This document shows, in pieces, positions 43,388-52,963 of a stretch of 64,000 bases of DNA. The notes beneath the pieces are model-generated. The model saw only the letters and a list, made by a program, of their open reading frames with translations, made no database searches and had not been told where the DNA came from. This stretch comes from JAJFUI01 sp039698035 (lineage in GTDB: Bacteria > Planctomycetota > Planctomycetia > Pirellulales > Thermoguttaceae), in NCBI GenBank assembly GCA_039698035.1, contig JBDKSW010000011.1, positions 62,001 to 126,000 on the forward strand, written 5' to 3'. The position numbers were made by a program, and so were the translations under genes. Position 1 is the first letter of the stretch. Each line of letters opens with the position of its first letter.

Positions 43388-44248
43388 ATGGCTCTGTTCG
43401 ACCAACTGAAGACGATTTTTGCCGGCGGACAGTTGAACGTGTCCAAGCGGTTCGCGCTGCTCAACGAGGCCATCTCGGGCACGATGTCGAGCTTCTACAT
43501 GGCTCGCGACTTGCGGACCGATCGGCTGGTCGGGCTGAAGATTCTGGACCCCAGAAAGACGGTCGCGTTCGAGTCGCGTTTTAAGGGACTCAAGAAGCCG
43601 AGCGAGGGCCAAATCGCCTCGCAATTGAAACACCCGAGCATTGTCGAGACGCTCGAACATGGCGTCACGACCGAGGGCGCTCCGTACTTGGTGATGGAGT
43701 ATCTCGAAGGCCCGAACATGAACACCGCGTTGGCCGCCCATGACCCGTGTCTGGATGGCCGGCGGGTGCATCTGATGCGTCAGGCGGCCGAGGCGATCGC
43801 AGCCGTCCATGAGGCCGGCTTCATCCACCGCGACGTGTGCCCCCGCAATTTCATGCTCACCAACGGTCGGCAGGACCTCAAACTGATCGACTTCGGGTTG
43901 GCCGTGCCGGCCACGCGTTGGTTCATGCAGCCTGGAAATCGGACGGGCACGCCGAACTACATGGCGCCCGAGCTGGTCCGCCGACGCGAGACCGACCAGC
44001 GGCTCGACGTGTTCGCTTTTGGCGTGACGGCCTACGAGCTCTGGACGTTCGAGTTGCCTTGGCCACGTGGAACGACCGGCATGGCCGCGATGTCGCACGA
44101 CCAGCCGCCAATTGACATCCGCGAGCTTCGGCCCGACCTTCCGACCGTGTTGGTCAAGGCGATTCACTCGTGCATCGAGCCCGAGCCGTCGCGACGATGC
44201 CCGTCGATGGACGACTTCTTGCGAATGATCCGCAAGCTTCAGGACTGA
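43388..44248 (+). CDS. Serine/threonine protein kinase-like protein with atypical catalytic motifs
   Basis: A 286-residue kinase-like protein without a membrane segment. It has the VGLKILD lysine, the catalytic loop HRDVCPRNFM, the metal-binding DFG (LIDFGLAVP) and APE (YMAPELV). Atypical points are that the glycine-rich loop is not seen (SGTMSSFYMAR) and that the usual HRDLKPEN lysine is replaced by cysteine. It may be a weak or pseudo kinase, but similar spellings occur in planctomycete kinases. It begins 100 bp after accD; the start is taken at M10 (43388). Confidence 0.85.
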   Translation: MALFDQLKTIFAGGQLNVSKRFALLNEAISGTMSSFYMARDLRTDRLVGLKILDPRKTVAFESRFKGLKKPSEGQIASQLKHPSIVETLEHGVTTEGAPYLVMEYLEGPNMNTALAAHDPCLDGRRVHLMRQAAEAIAAVHEAGFIHRDVCPRNFMLTNGRQDLKLIDFGLAVPATRWFMQPGNRTGTPNYMAPELVRRRETDQRLDVFAFGVTAYELWTFELPWPRGTTGMAAMSHDQPPIDIRELRPDLPTVLVKAIHSCIEPEPSRRCPSMDDFLRMIRKLQD

Positions 44249-44359
44249 GTGTTTCGCCGAATGGTTTCGCGTGGCCGCAGCCCTTTTTTGACGCGCCCGT
44301 GAAACGTCGCGGCTTCGGCGGTGTCTCTACTTTCGGGCGGCCGCTTTGGAAGACGTCGC

Positions 44360-44863
44360 ATGGGCAACCTGACGCCAGAGACAATAACGCGGCTGTGGTC
44401 CGAGCGCAGTGCGGCCTTGGCGCTCTACGCTCGCCAGTGGTGCGATTCGCCGGAAGACGTTGTCCAAGAGGCGTTTCTGCTGCTGGCTCGGCAGGCCCTG
44501 ACGCCAGCGAATCCGGTGGGCTGGCTTTATCGCGTCGTCAGGAACAGCGCGATCAATGCGGCTCGGTCCGGCCGACGGCGGTCGCGGCGAGAAACGGCCG
44601 TGGCATCGCGCGGCGAGCCGTGGTTCGAGGCGTCCGACGGCGTGGGCCTCGATGCGGCCGAGGCCGCCCAAATGCTGGCCCAACTGCCTATCGACCAGCG
44701 CGAGGCGATTGTCGCTCACCTGTGGGGCGGCCTTCCGTTTGAAGAGATCGGACGACTCTGTGGCAGTTCGGCCGCCACGGCCCATCGTTGCTATCGACGC
44801 GGAATTGCCGCTTTGCAAGAAAGGCTCGACCCATGTTCGACGACGAAAGCAACAGAGCAGTGA
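44360..44863 (+). CDS. ECF-type RNA polymerase sigma factor
   Basis: A 167-residue sigma-70 family protein without region 1. The region 2 part has LYARQWCDSPEDVVQEAFLL, which binds the core polymerase and -10; region 4 has LPIDQREAIVAHLWGGLPFE and RLCGSSAATAHRCYRRG. A GTG start at 44321 would add 13 residues. The downstream membrane protein gene overlaps by 31 bp, as expected if it encodes the partner that controls the sigma factor. The regulated genes cannot be told. Confidence 0.9.
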   Translation: MGNLTPETITRLWSERSAALALYARQWCDSPEDVVQEAFLLLARQALTPANPVGWLYRVVRNSAINAARSGRRRSRRETAVASRGEPWFEASDGVGLDAAEAAQMLAQLPIDQREAIVAHLWGGLPFEEIGRLCGSSAATAHRCYRRGIAALQERLDPCSTTKATEQ

Positions 44864-45405
44864 AGGCGTTCGAGGCCCGGCTGGCTGTCCTGCGGCCCAG
44901 TGGCGTGCCATCTCCTTTTCCCGCGACAAACCTTGCGGCACCGGACGACAGGGACGCCGTCGAGCAATCTGGCGCGTGCAGGCCGATCCACGCGTGCGAC
45001 ACCGCGGCCGGCCATCGATTCGTCTGTATTTATTGCGGCGTCGAAACGACTCGAACCGGCGGTCATCGCTGGCGGTGGCCGGTGGTCGCGGCCGGGCTGG
45101 CGGCCCTTCTGTTGCTAATGGCGACGACCGGTTGGCGGTCGCAACTTGCAATCAAGCAGCTTCGGCAGTCGGCAGCCATCTTGGTGGACGATGTCACTGC
45201 GCCCGGGACCAACTCGGCCCGCACCGAGCTGACCGCGTCCCGGTCGTATCTGTCCTTGCGGAGTCAGGCGATCCGCGATGGCATCGATAGCGCGGTGTTG
45301 CCGGCCACGCCCGGCGTGACGCCTTCGTCAAAGAGCGACATCCCGTTGACGTACCGAGAGGCGTTGGACCGTGTGCTGAAACAAAAGGATTCCTGGGGAT
45401 CGTGA
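44833..45405 (+). CDS. Membrane protein overlapping the sigma gene, possible anti-sigma factor
   Basis: A 190-residue protein starting MFDDESNRAVKAFEARLAVL with AAAGG 8 nt upstream, overlapping the sigma factor stop by 31 bp. It has a cytosolic N-terminal half with CIYC (a half zinc-ribbon), one membrane segment (WPVVAAGLAALLLLMATTG) and an exported C-terminal part. The pairing with an ECF sigma gene suggests an anti-sigma factor, but no zinc anti-sigma HxxxCxxC motif is present, so this is inference. The next gene starts 32 bp on. Confidence 0.65.
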   Translation: MFDDESNRAVKAFEARLAVLRPSGVPSPFPATNLAAPDDRDAVEQSGACRPIHACDTAAGHRFVCIYCGVETTRTGGHRWRWPVVAAGLAALLLLMATTGWRSQLAIKQLRQSAAILVDDVTAPGTNSARTELTASRSYLSLRSQAIRDGIDSAVLPATPGVTPSSKSDIPLTYREALDRVLKQKDSWGS

Positions 45406-45437
45406 CCCTCAGGGACAAGCCAATCAGGAGGCAACTG

Positions 45438-46919
45438 ATGCGAGTTTGCAGTTGGGTTTTGTGGACGATCGTTGCGCTGTCGGCGGCCCGGGCCTGCGGC
45501 CAAGACGCCGCCACATCGGCTGCCGGCGAGAAGACGCCGAAGGTCGAGCGGCCAGTCCAAATGCGTCTGTATCCGGCCGCCGAACCGCAGCCGTCGCTCC
45601 GGTATCAGTTGCTGCCGCCCTTTGTTGAATGCAGGCCGGGCAACGCGGCCGTCTGGTGGAACCGGCTGCCTGCCGGCCGGACCACCTTTTGGCAAGACTT
45701 CGACAACTCTTGGAACAGCCTGGACCAGTGGATGAAGATTCCGCTGGGCGATCCGCAAGAAAAGGCGTGCCGCAACAGCCAATCGATGAAGAAGGCCCTC
45801 GATCGCCTCTATCATACCAGCGGAGTGTTCGCCGACATGGAACGCGCGGCGCGCTTCGAGTCGTGCGACTGGGAGCTGCCGATCCGCGAGGCCAACTATT
45901 TCGAGATGCTTTTGCCGGAGGTTCAGTTTTGCCGACAATATGCGAGATTCCTTGCGGCCAGGGCCCATCTGCAAATCGCTGAAGGCCGATACGAGGAGGC
46001 CGTGCATACGCTCCAGGTCGGATTCGCCGAGGCCCGGGACGTCGCTGCGGGGCACACGCTGATCAACAGCCTCGTCGGCATCACCATCGCCGGCATGATG
46101 TCCCATGAGATTCAGCAGATGATGCAGCAACCTGACGCTCCGAACTTGTACTGGGCCTTGAGCGCGATGCCGAGTCAATTGGTTGATTTCCGGAGAGCCG
46201 CCGAGGCCGAGGCCAATTCGCTCTATCTGCAGTTTCCCCAGTTGCGCAACTTGGCGTCGCAAAAATACTCGGCCGCCGAATGGGATCGGCTGCTTCACAC
46301 GATTCTGAAGTTCGTGCAAGGCGGCCTCTACGTTGCGGGACAACCAGCCAAGCCAGAAAAACTCGACGCCGCAATCGCTAAACTCAAAGACGAGGGCTAT
46401 CCGAAAGCCCGGCAGTTCTTGATCGCCCAGGGACGGTCAGCCGCCGAAGTCGACGCGATGCCGGCCTCGCAGGCGATCCTCTGCTACTCGATGCACATCT
46501 GGGATCAGGCCAATCAGGACGAACTGAAATGGTTCTTGCTGCCGAGCGAGGAAATTGGCGACGGGCTCGATGCGGCCGAACAGCGAATGCGATCCGTCTA
46601 CTACGCCGAGGAGATCATTCCGCTGGTGCGAACCTTCACGCCGTGCGTGTCGGCCGCCCGAAAAGCCGAGGTTCGCTATCAGTGGAATGTGGCCATGCTC
46701 CGAACGTTCGAGGCCATGCGACTCTATGCGGCCAACCACTCGGGCCAATGGCCGGAACGGCTGAGCGACATCCGCGAAGTGCCGGTGCCAAACAACCCGT
46801 TCGACAACAGACCGTTCGTCTACCGCCGCGAGGGCGACAAGGTCATTCTCACGTCAGAGAAAGGGCCGCGCGGCGTGCCGTGGAAGCACGAGCTCACGCT
46901 GATGCCCGCGAAGCGGTAG
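45438..46919 (+). CDS. Exported protein of unknown function
   Basis: A 493-residue protein with AGGAGG 6 nt before the ATG at 45438. Residues 1-21 are a signal peptide (MRVCSWVLWTIVALSAARAC). The mature part is helical, with many Trp/Tyr residues, and ends in a region seen in other planctomycete proteins (LRTFEAMRLYAANHSGQWPE, VPVPNNPFDNRPFVYR). It is the third gene of a probable sigma - membrane protein - exported protein unit. A longer GTG start at 45402 would overlap the previous stop as GTGA but is less likely. Confidence 0.75.
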   Translation: MRVCSWVLWTIVALSAARACGQDAATSAAGEKTPKVERPVQMRLYPAAEPQPSLRYQLLPPFVECRPGNAAVWWNRLPAGRTTFWQDFDNSWNSLDQWMKIPLGDPQEKACRNSQSMKKALDRLYHTSGVFADMERAARFESCDWELPIREANYFEMLLPEVQFCRQYARFLAARAHLQIAEGRYEEAVHTLQVGFAEARDVAAGHTLINSLVGITIAGMMSHEIQQMMQQPDAPNLYWALSAMPSQLVDFRRAAEAEANSLYLQFPQLRNLASQKYSAAEWDRLLHTILKFVQGGLYVAGQPAKPEKLDAAIAKLKDEGYPKARQFLIAQGRSAAEVDAMPASQAILCYSMHIWDQANQDELKWFLLPSEEIGDGLDAAEQRMRSVYYAEEIIPLVRTFTPCVSAARKAEVRYQWNVAMLRTFEAMRLYAANHSGQWPERLSDIREVPVPNNPFDNRPFVYRREGDKVILTSEKGPRGVPWKHELTLMPAKR

Positions 46920-47099
46920 CTGGTGGGCGGCCAGTACGACCCGCTATTTCAGAATGGGGTGCCTCAGGGTCGGCTGGTCCCTTCGGTCGCCCCTGGCGTT
47001 TCTTGCCAACGACTCGTCCCCAGCGTATATTCGAGAAACGCCAGATACGGCGATTGCAACGGTAATCTCTTTGTTTCATCCGCTTTGGAGTGTACACCC

Positions 47100-48668
47100 A
47101 TGCGAACTTGGCATCTACGGACCGCGGTTTTCTTCCTGGCCGTCGTTTTCTCGGCTACCATCGCGTGCGCCTGCACGTCGATCATGGTCGGGCGGAAAGC
47201 GTCCGTCGACGGTTCCGTCATGACCTCGCATACGTGCGATAGTCACGACGACAGCTCCGCAATCGCCGTGGTGCCTCACGCCAAGCACAAGCCGGGCGAG
47301 GAATACGTCCTGAGTCGCCGCGAGGAAGACCAGAGCGGGCCGATGAAGCGGTTGCGTCGCAAACCAACCGGCAAGATTCCACAAGTGCCGGAAACGTTCG
47401 GCTACGTCGTCGGCGTCTACGCCATCATCAATGAGCATCAATTGGCCATCGGCGAATCGACGTTCGAGGGCCGCCCGGAACTGGTCAGCCAGAAGGGCCT
47501 GCTCGATTGCGACACGCTGACTCGCCTCATGCTCGAACGGACCAAGACCGCGCGCGAGGCCATCCGCCTTGCCGGCGAGCTGATCGAGCAGTACGGCTGG
47601 TGCGATATGGGCGAGGCGCTCACCGTGGCCGACACCCGCGAGGTCTGGCTGCTGGAAATCGTCGGGCCAGGCAAGGACGCCGTCGGCGGCGCCTGGGCGG
47701 CTCAGCGCGTGCCGGACGACCACGTTTCGGTCGTGGCCAATGGGTCGCGGATCGAGGAAATCGACCTCGGCAATCCCGACTTCTTCATGGCCTCGAAAAA
47801 CGTGCGAAAACTGGCCGAGCGGAAGGGCTACTGGAATCCGAAGAGCGGGCAGCCCTTCCGATTCTGCGACGCCTACAGCCCCGAAAGCCGCTTGGAGGTC
47901 GCCACGACGCGGCGCGAGTGGCGCGTCTTCGACCTGTTGGCCCCCTCGCTGCACCTCAGCGCGCACAGCAACCGATTCCCGTTTTCCGTGAAGCCCGAAA
48001 AGCCGGTCGCTCCCGAAAAGATCATGGAGTTGTTCCGCGATACGTTCGAGGGCACTGACTTCGACGTGCTCAAGGATTTCACCGTGACCGACGCGACGGG
48101 CAAGGCGGTCAAGAGCCCGCTGGCCAATCCGTTCATGCCCTATGACATGAACAAGATGCTCCGCATCAACGGCGGCTGGGGCTGGTATGGCGAGCGGTGC
48201 CTGGCACGCTGGTACTGCATGTACGCGACCGTGACGCAGTCTCGCGGCTGGCTGCCGGACCCCGTGGGCGGTGTCGTCTGGTTCGGTTACGCCAATCCGG
48301 CCATGACGACCTATGTGCCGATCTACGCAGGGGTGACGGACTTGCCAGAGGAATACAAGACCGATGGGCGGACAACCGGATTCAGCCGCCGATCCGCCTG
48401 GTGGACGTTCAGACAGGTGGCCACGATCGCCGCGCATCGTTGGGGCGACATGCGGGCCGACGTGGCCGCTGTTCGCTCGCCACTTCAAGACGGCCTGCTG
48501 GTCGAGCAGACGGCGGTTGCCGAGAAGGCCGTCCGGCTGCTCAAGGACGATCCGGCCAAGGCCCGAGCATTCTTGACCGAACAGACCGCAGCCTCCGCCC
48601 GCAAAGCCCTGGAAGCGTATTCCAACCTGGGCGCCTTGCTCTGGACGAAGTACGACGAGCAGTGGTGA
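47100..48668 (+). CDS. Exported C69-family dipeptidase (Ntn hydrolase)
   Basis: A 522-residue peptidase of the C69 dipeptidase family. The signal peptide (MRTWHLRTAVFFLAVVFSAT) is followed by ACACTSIMVGRKASVDGSVM, where Cys25 should become the N-terminal nucleophile after processing. Further family features are TSHTCDSHDDSS and the conserved region AWAAQRVPDDHVSVVANGSR. C69 dipeptidases act on dipeptides with broad specificity. The signal peptide puts it in the periplasm or outside. No operon partner is evident. Confidence 0.92.
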   Translation: MRTWHLRTAVFFLAVVFSATIACACTSIMVGRKASVDGSVMTSHTCDSHDDSSAIAVVPHAKHKPGEEYVLSRREEDQSGPMKRLRRKPTGKIPQVPETFGYVVGVYAIINEHQLAIGESTFEGRPELVSQKGLLDCDTLTRLMLERTKTAREAIRLAGELIEQYGWCDMGEALTVADTREVWLLEIVGPGKDAVGGAWAAQRVPDDHVSVVANGSRIEEIDLGNPDFFMASKNVRKLAERKGYWNPKSGQPFRFCDAYSPESRLEVATTRREWRVFDLLAPSLHLSAHSNRFPFSVKPEKPVAPEKIMELFRDTFEGTDFDVLKDFTVTDATGKAVKSPLANPFMPYDMNKMLRINGGWGWYGERCLARWYCMYATVTQSRGWLPDPVGGVVWFGYANPAMTTYVPIYAGVTDLPEEYKTDGRTTGFSRRSAWWTFRQVATIAAHRWGDMRADVAAVRSPLQDGLLVEQTAVAEKAVRLLKDDPAKARAFLTEQTAASARKALEAYSNLGALLWTKYDEQW

Positions 48669-48868
48669 GCGGCGGTCCTATCCAGGAATCGTCGCGGCAT
48701 TCCGATGACAAGTGGCTGGCCTCGCGTTTTTCACAGCGGGGCCCCCGACTGACTGGTTTACGTCCCACGCCGTCTTGGGAATAATGGACGAAGCGGCCGA
48801 CTTTCCCATCGACGTTCGTCTCTTACTTCGTGGCTTCCGCCTACGGACGATTTGGCAACGGGACGCCT

Positions 48869-50998
48869 ATGCAACCGACAGCCGAGACCGTTGCGCGACT
48901 CGAGGCAGAGATCCGCGAGTTGCGGTCCGCGCTCACCCAGACGCAAGAAGCACTGCGAAACCAGAGCGATTCGCTGGGCGGTCGCGATCGTGAGGTCGGC
49001 CAGTCTGAAACCTTTGCCGCATCGGTTCTCGACCAGACCCAAGACGCCATCGTCGTCTGCGATCCGTCAGGTCATATCATCCGAGCAAATCAGGCGGCCG
49101 ATCAGCTCTGTGACGGGAACCCGCTTCAGAAGCAATTCGAGGTCGCATTCCCATTACATCACGTCGCCGCTTCAACAACTGGCAACGTGCCATCGCGCGA
49201 CGAGCCGCTGTCGCTGGTTCCGCCGGCGTCTGCCGTGCCGTTTCTCCGCGATGTCGAGGCATCGCTTGTCCGAAACGACGGTCTTCAGGTCGAGCTGTCG
49301 GTGAGCGTCCGTCCGATGGTGGACGAAAGTGGCCAGCCGCTCGGCACACTGGTCACCATGACCGACATCACCGATCGCAAGCATGCCGAGGACTCGCTGC
49401 GCCGCGCCAAGGAGGACTGGGAGCAGACATTCGACGCCGTGCCCGACTTGGTGGCCGTCTTGGACAACCAGCACCGCGTGGTCCGAGCGAACCGGGCAAT
49501 GGCCGACCGAGTGGGAATGACGCCCGAGCAGTGTGCGGGCCTGTTGTGCTATCAGCTCGTGCATGGAACGGCCGCGCCGCCCGAGTCCTGTCCCCACATG
49601 CAGACGTGTCGAGATGGCAAGGAGCACACGGCCGAGGTCGAGGACGCGCGCCGCGGAGAGTACTTCTTAGTCAGTACAACGCCGCGTTTCGACGACCAGG
49701 GCCAGGTGATCGGGGCCGTCCACGTCGCCCGGGACATCTCGGATCTGAAACGCCGTGAACGGCGAATCGACACGCTGACCCGGGTCTACGCCGTTTTGAG
49801 CCAGGTGAACGAGGTGATCGTTCGCGTGCGCGATGCGGACGCCCTGTTTTCCGAAGTGTGCCGAATCATCGCGGAAACGGGCCGTTTTCCGCTTGCATGG
49901 GTCGGACGACGCGACGGCAAACGGGTTGTTCCCGTCGCCTTTAGCGGCCCCGCGGCAAACATGGTCCACGAGATTCAGGTCGAGGTCGAAGGGCGACTCG
50001 GCGCCGGCCCGACGGGCACGTGCCTCCGCGAGCACCGCCCCGTGGTCAACGACGATTTCACCACGAATCCGGCCATGGCTCCATGGCGCGAGCAGGCCAA
50101 TCGCCATGGCCTGCGCACGTCCGCCGCGTTCCCGCTGTATCGGCAGGGCCAACCCATCGGCACGTTGACGCTGTACGCCGCCGATCCGAACGCCTTCGAT
50201 GCCGACCAGGTGACGCTGCTCGCGTCGCTTAGCGCGGATATCTCCTATGCCCTGGATGCAATCGACGATGAACGGCGACGCGTGCTGGCCGAGGAGGCAC
50301 TGCGAAAATCGGCCGACGAGCTCGCCAGATCGAACGAGGACCTCGAACAGTTTGCATCCGTCGCATCGCACGACCTTCAGGAGCCGTTGCGCACGGTGAC
50401 GGGGTTCGTGGATTTGTTGCGAAAGAGATATGTCCAGCAACTCGACGCCGAGGCAAACCGCTTCATCGAGTTCGTTCTCGAAGGTACGGAGCGAATGCAG
50501 ACCCTCATCCGTGACCTGTTGGCTTATTCCAGGGTTAGCACGCGACGCCGCGAGCCCGTCTCGGTGGACGTGGGCGAGTTGCTTGACCAAGTCCAAACCA
50601 CCCTGCATGAGCAGATTCAAGAGGCCCGAGCCGAGATCACGCACGGGCCGTTGCCGACGGTCCGGGCAGACGCTTCGCAATTGGCCCAGCTCTTCCAGAA
50701 CCTGATTGGCAACGGGATGAAGTTTCGCGGCCAATCGCCGCCAAAGGTGCATGTCGAGGCCGTCCGCGACGGTGACTTCTGGCATTTCTCCGTGCGCGAC
50801 AACGGCATTGGCATCGACGCCAAGCATCACGAACAGATCTTCGAGGTCTTTCGCCGCCTGCACACACGCGAGCATTACGAGGGGACGGGCATCGGCCTGG
50901 CCATCTGCAAGAAGATCGTCGACCGACACGGGGGCCGGATCTGGGTCGAATCCGAGCCAGGCCATGGGGCCACGTTCCACTTCACACTTCCGGCCTAG
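48869..50998 (+). CDS. Cytosolic PAS-PAS-GAF sensor histidine kinase
   Basis: A 709-residue histidine kinase with no membrane segments. Domains in order: a short coiled coil (EAEIRELRSALTQTQEAL), PAS (about 45-165, with PAC-like LGTLVTMTDITDRKHAE), a second PAS (175-290, GAVHVARDISDLKRRER), GAF (305-475, GPTGTCLREHRPVVNDDF), HisKA with the phosphorylated histidine in SVASHDLQEPLRTVTGF, and HATPase (NLIGNGMKF, DNGIGID, GTGIGLAICKKI). No response regulator gene lies nearby. The ligand of the GAF/PAS part is unknown. The start is the ATG at 48869. Confidence 0.92.
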   Translation: MQPTAETVARLEAEIRELRSALTQTQEALRNQSDSLGGRDREVGQSETFAASVLDQTQDAIVVCDPSGHIIRANQAADQLCDGNPLQKQFEVAFPLHHVAASTTGNVPSRDEPLSLVPPASAVPFLRDVEASLVRNDGLQVELSVSVRPMVDESGQPLGTLVTMTDITDRKHAEDSLRRAKEDWEQTFDAVPDLVAVLDNQHRVVRANRAMADRVGMTPEQCAGLLCYQLVHGTAAPPESCPHMQTCRDGKEHTAEVEDARRGEYFLVSTTPRFDDQGQVIGAVHVARDISDLKRRERRIDTLTRVYAVLSQVNEVIVRVRDADALFSEVCRIIAETGRFPLAWVGRRDGKRVVPVAFSGPAANMVHEIQVEVEGRLGAGPTGTCLREHRPVVNDDFTTNPAMAPWREQANRHGLRTSAAFPLYRQGQPIGTLTLYAADPNAFDADQVTLLASLSADISYALDAIDDERRRVLAEEALRKSADELARSNEDLEQFASVASHDLQEPLRTVTGFVDLLRKRYVQQLDAEANRFIEFVLEGTERMQTLIRDLLAYSRVSTRRREPVSVDVGELLDQVQTTLHEQIQEARAEITHGPLPTVRADASQLAQLFQNLIGNGMKFRGQSPPKVHVEAVRDGDFWHFSVRDNGIGIDAKHHEQIFEVFRRLHTREHYEGTGIGLAICKKIVDRHGGRIWVESEPGHGATFHFTLPA

Positions 50999-51036
50999 CA
51001 ACGCGCCGTGCGTGCGATGATGCGAATGCCACCCGG

Positions 51037-52014
51037 TCAGCGGCTGACCTTGAAATCGGTGAAGAACAAGGCGCCGTTCTTCGCCTTGACAACGTCGATC
51101 TCAAACCCGGCAATCTGTGACGTCGGAGAGCCCATCGTCCCGACGGCCGCCAGTTGACCGTCCACATAGACCTTGACGGCGCTCTTGTCGCGATCGATCC
51201 GAAGGACGCCGGTCGGCTGGACGACGCCAACCTCCGTGCTCGTTCCCTCCGGCAGCCGGATCGTGTGATACTGCTTCCGGACACAAAGCGACGACGAGCC
51301 GAGCGGATTGAGCTTGGTTGGGTCGTTTCCACAACGGATGACCCAGTCGATAACGTACTTCGTTCCCTGCTGGTCCGTGAACGACAGCTTCGTGGCGACC
51401 GGTTCTTTCCACCAGCCGAGAATGCCGCGCGTCAGTTCCGGCATGTCGGCCGAGTACCGGCATTCCAACGAGAACGCGCTGGGCAACTGGATTCGGCACC
51501 CCACGGGATGGATGCCCAGCACGTTCGAGGCAAGCCAGTTGCGATGGTCCAAACCTGTTTTGACGAGCGTGTTGGGGCCCCAACCGGCGGCGTCCCCATC
51601 GTGGTAGGCCGCGAAGTTCTCGAACATGAGAACCGTTCCGACCGGCGGCGCATAGGGAACCAGGCTTCTCTTCTGCGGCGGCATCGGTGGCGCCGGTCCG
51701 GGCACGGCCACAGGCACTGGCCAGCCGCCGCTCGGCGGCGGACTGATCACCGACGGCGCGATCGACGGGACGCCAGCGTTCGGAGCTGCCGACGCGACTC
51801 CGTTTGCCAAGGAAGCCGGCTCTTCACTGCTGTTGGGAACGATTGTTTCCAACGTGCCGGACGCCGCGGACGTTGCCGTTCGGTCCGTCGCCGGGCCAGA
51901 TCGCGACATCGAGCCGGTCACCGACCAGAGAATCAACCCACTGGCGACTGACGCCGCAACGCTTTCCCAAACGCGTCGGATGGTCTGGCCGCGTCGGGCC
52001 TCTCGAACGCCCAT
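51037..52014 (-). CDS. Membrane-anchored protein of unknown function
   Basis: A 325-residue protein starting MGVREARRGQTIRRVWESVA. One membrane segment near residues 18-32 (VAASVASGLILWSVTG) is followed by a Pro/Ser-rich linker (PPPSGGWPVPVAVPGPAPP) and a C-terminal domain of about 210 residues rich in beta strands. Its elements FENFAAYHDGDAAGWGPNT, KVYVDGQLAAVGTMG and ALFFTDFKV look like a lectin- or laminin-G/concanavalin-like jelly roll, as in carbohydrate-binding proteins. This is a structural guess. It converges on the histidine kinase gene, 38 bp away. Confidence 0.7.
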   Translation of the reverse strand: MGVREARRGQTIRRVWESVAASVASGLILWSVTGSMSRSGPATDRTATSAASGTLETIVPNSSEEPASLANGVASAAPNAGVPSIAPSVISPPPSGGWPVPVAVPGPAPPMPPQKRSLVPYAPPVGTVLMFENFAAYHDGDAAGWGPNTLVKTGLDHRNWLASNVLGIHPVGCRIQLPSAFSLECRYSADMPELTRGILGWWKEPVATKLSFTDQQGTKYVIDWVIRCGNDPTKLNPLGSSSLCVRKQYHTIRLPEGTSTEVGVVQPTGVLRIDRDKSAVKVYVDGQLAAVGTMGSPTSQIAGFEIDVVKAKNGALFFTDFKVSR

Positions 52015-52506
52015 TCCTCGCTCTCCGATTGCGTGTTCGCCGTCTGTCGCCGCTCGGTGCCTCGACGGTGCCACATCGTCCGATCATCGGCCGGGACTGG
52101 GAGCGTCTTGTCGCAAACTGCTTGGCCCGTTTTCACCCCTTTGACCGAGCGAAATGGCAAGAGCCCCAATGGCCGCAGATCTCGCAGGGCTTGACTCGCC
52201 CCAGAGGTTACGACGCCGACGGCGCTTGCGGTCGGGCGGCAGCGCGCGGGCCGTCTTGGACGAGACCTGGCCCCTTTTTGCCGTTCGCGCAACGACGCCA
52301 CCCAGCCGCAGTGGGGATGCGTTATGCGGTTTGCCGCAGCAAGCGTGGTAAACTGTGCCGGTCGTATCGATTGTCTGGCGGCCACTCGGTGTGACTTTGC
52401 CGACAGAGGAAGCTATGCGTGAAGTTCCGTAAAAACCGGCTCCGATGACAATACCAGCAATGCCTGATTTGATGAGCGAGTGTCCAAGCTTTCGAGGGGG
52501 AATGTC
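52015..52506. other. Divergent intergenic region, no gene seen
   Basis: About 490 bp between the minus-strand membrane protein and the plus-strand exported protein at 52507. Short frames exist but have no coding character. I see no tRNA or obvious promoter. Confidence 0.4.
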
Positions 52507-52917
52507 ATGCGAGTTCGACTGTTGGCCGTCGCGCTGTTGGCTGTTGTCGTCCAGGCTGTCTGTGCCTCATCGGCGTTTGCCGGATGGGAAAGCCTTTTCG
52601 GGCTTCGGCCCAGCCGCTATGCCGCCTTGGCCGCACGGCATGATCTCCGCGATCAGGTCGCCGTGGCCACCGCCGACGGCTATCTGACGGGCGCAGATCG
52701 GGCCACCATCCTGGCCAAGGCCAAACGCATCCTGAAGGCCGATGAGTATCAGGCCTTCAAGCAGTCGCTGGACCGGCGTTGGGGGCCAAAACGTTCGCAC
52801 GTGTCGCAAGCCGCGGCCCAGACGACGGTTCGGCCAGCCCCGACATCAGCCAGCCTGTCCGTGGGCGCCTCCGCGGGACTGGTCGTGCCGGCCAGCGTCT
52901 TGCTGCCTGACAACTGA
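52507..52917 (+). CDS. Small exported protein, unknown function
   Basis: A 136-residue protein with GAGGGGGA before the ATG at 52507. The signal peptide is MRVRLLAVALLAVVVQAVCA with SSAFA after it. The mature part contains HDLRDQVAVATADGYLTGAD and ADRATILAKAKRILKADEYQ, one helical unit with EF-hand-like spelling (ATADGYLTGADRATIL), but the calcium loop is not canonical. The C-terminus is Ala/Ser/Val-rich. No family recognised. Confidence 0.7.
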   Translation: MRVRLLAVALLAVVVQAVCASSAFAGWESLFGLRPSRYAALAARHDLRDQVAVATADGYLTGADRATILAKAKRILKADEYQAFKQSLDRRWGPKRSHVSQAAAQTTVRPAPTSASLSVGASAGLVVPASVLLPDN

Positions 52918-52963
52918 GCGAGACGCCTTCTCCCGACGGGCGTTATTCGTTAGAATCGCCCGC

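Noticed and set aside
47115..48488. A 457-residue minus-strand frame
   Set aside because: Antisense to the C69 dipeptidase gene, with His/Arg-rich composition and no motif.
49667..51001. A 444-residue minus-strand frame
   Set aside because: Antisense to the histidine kinase gene; no domain.
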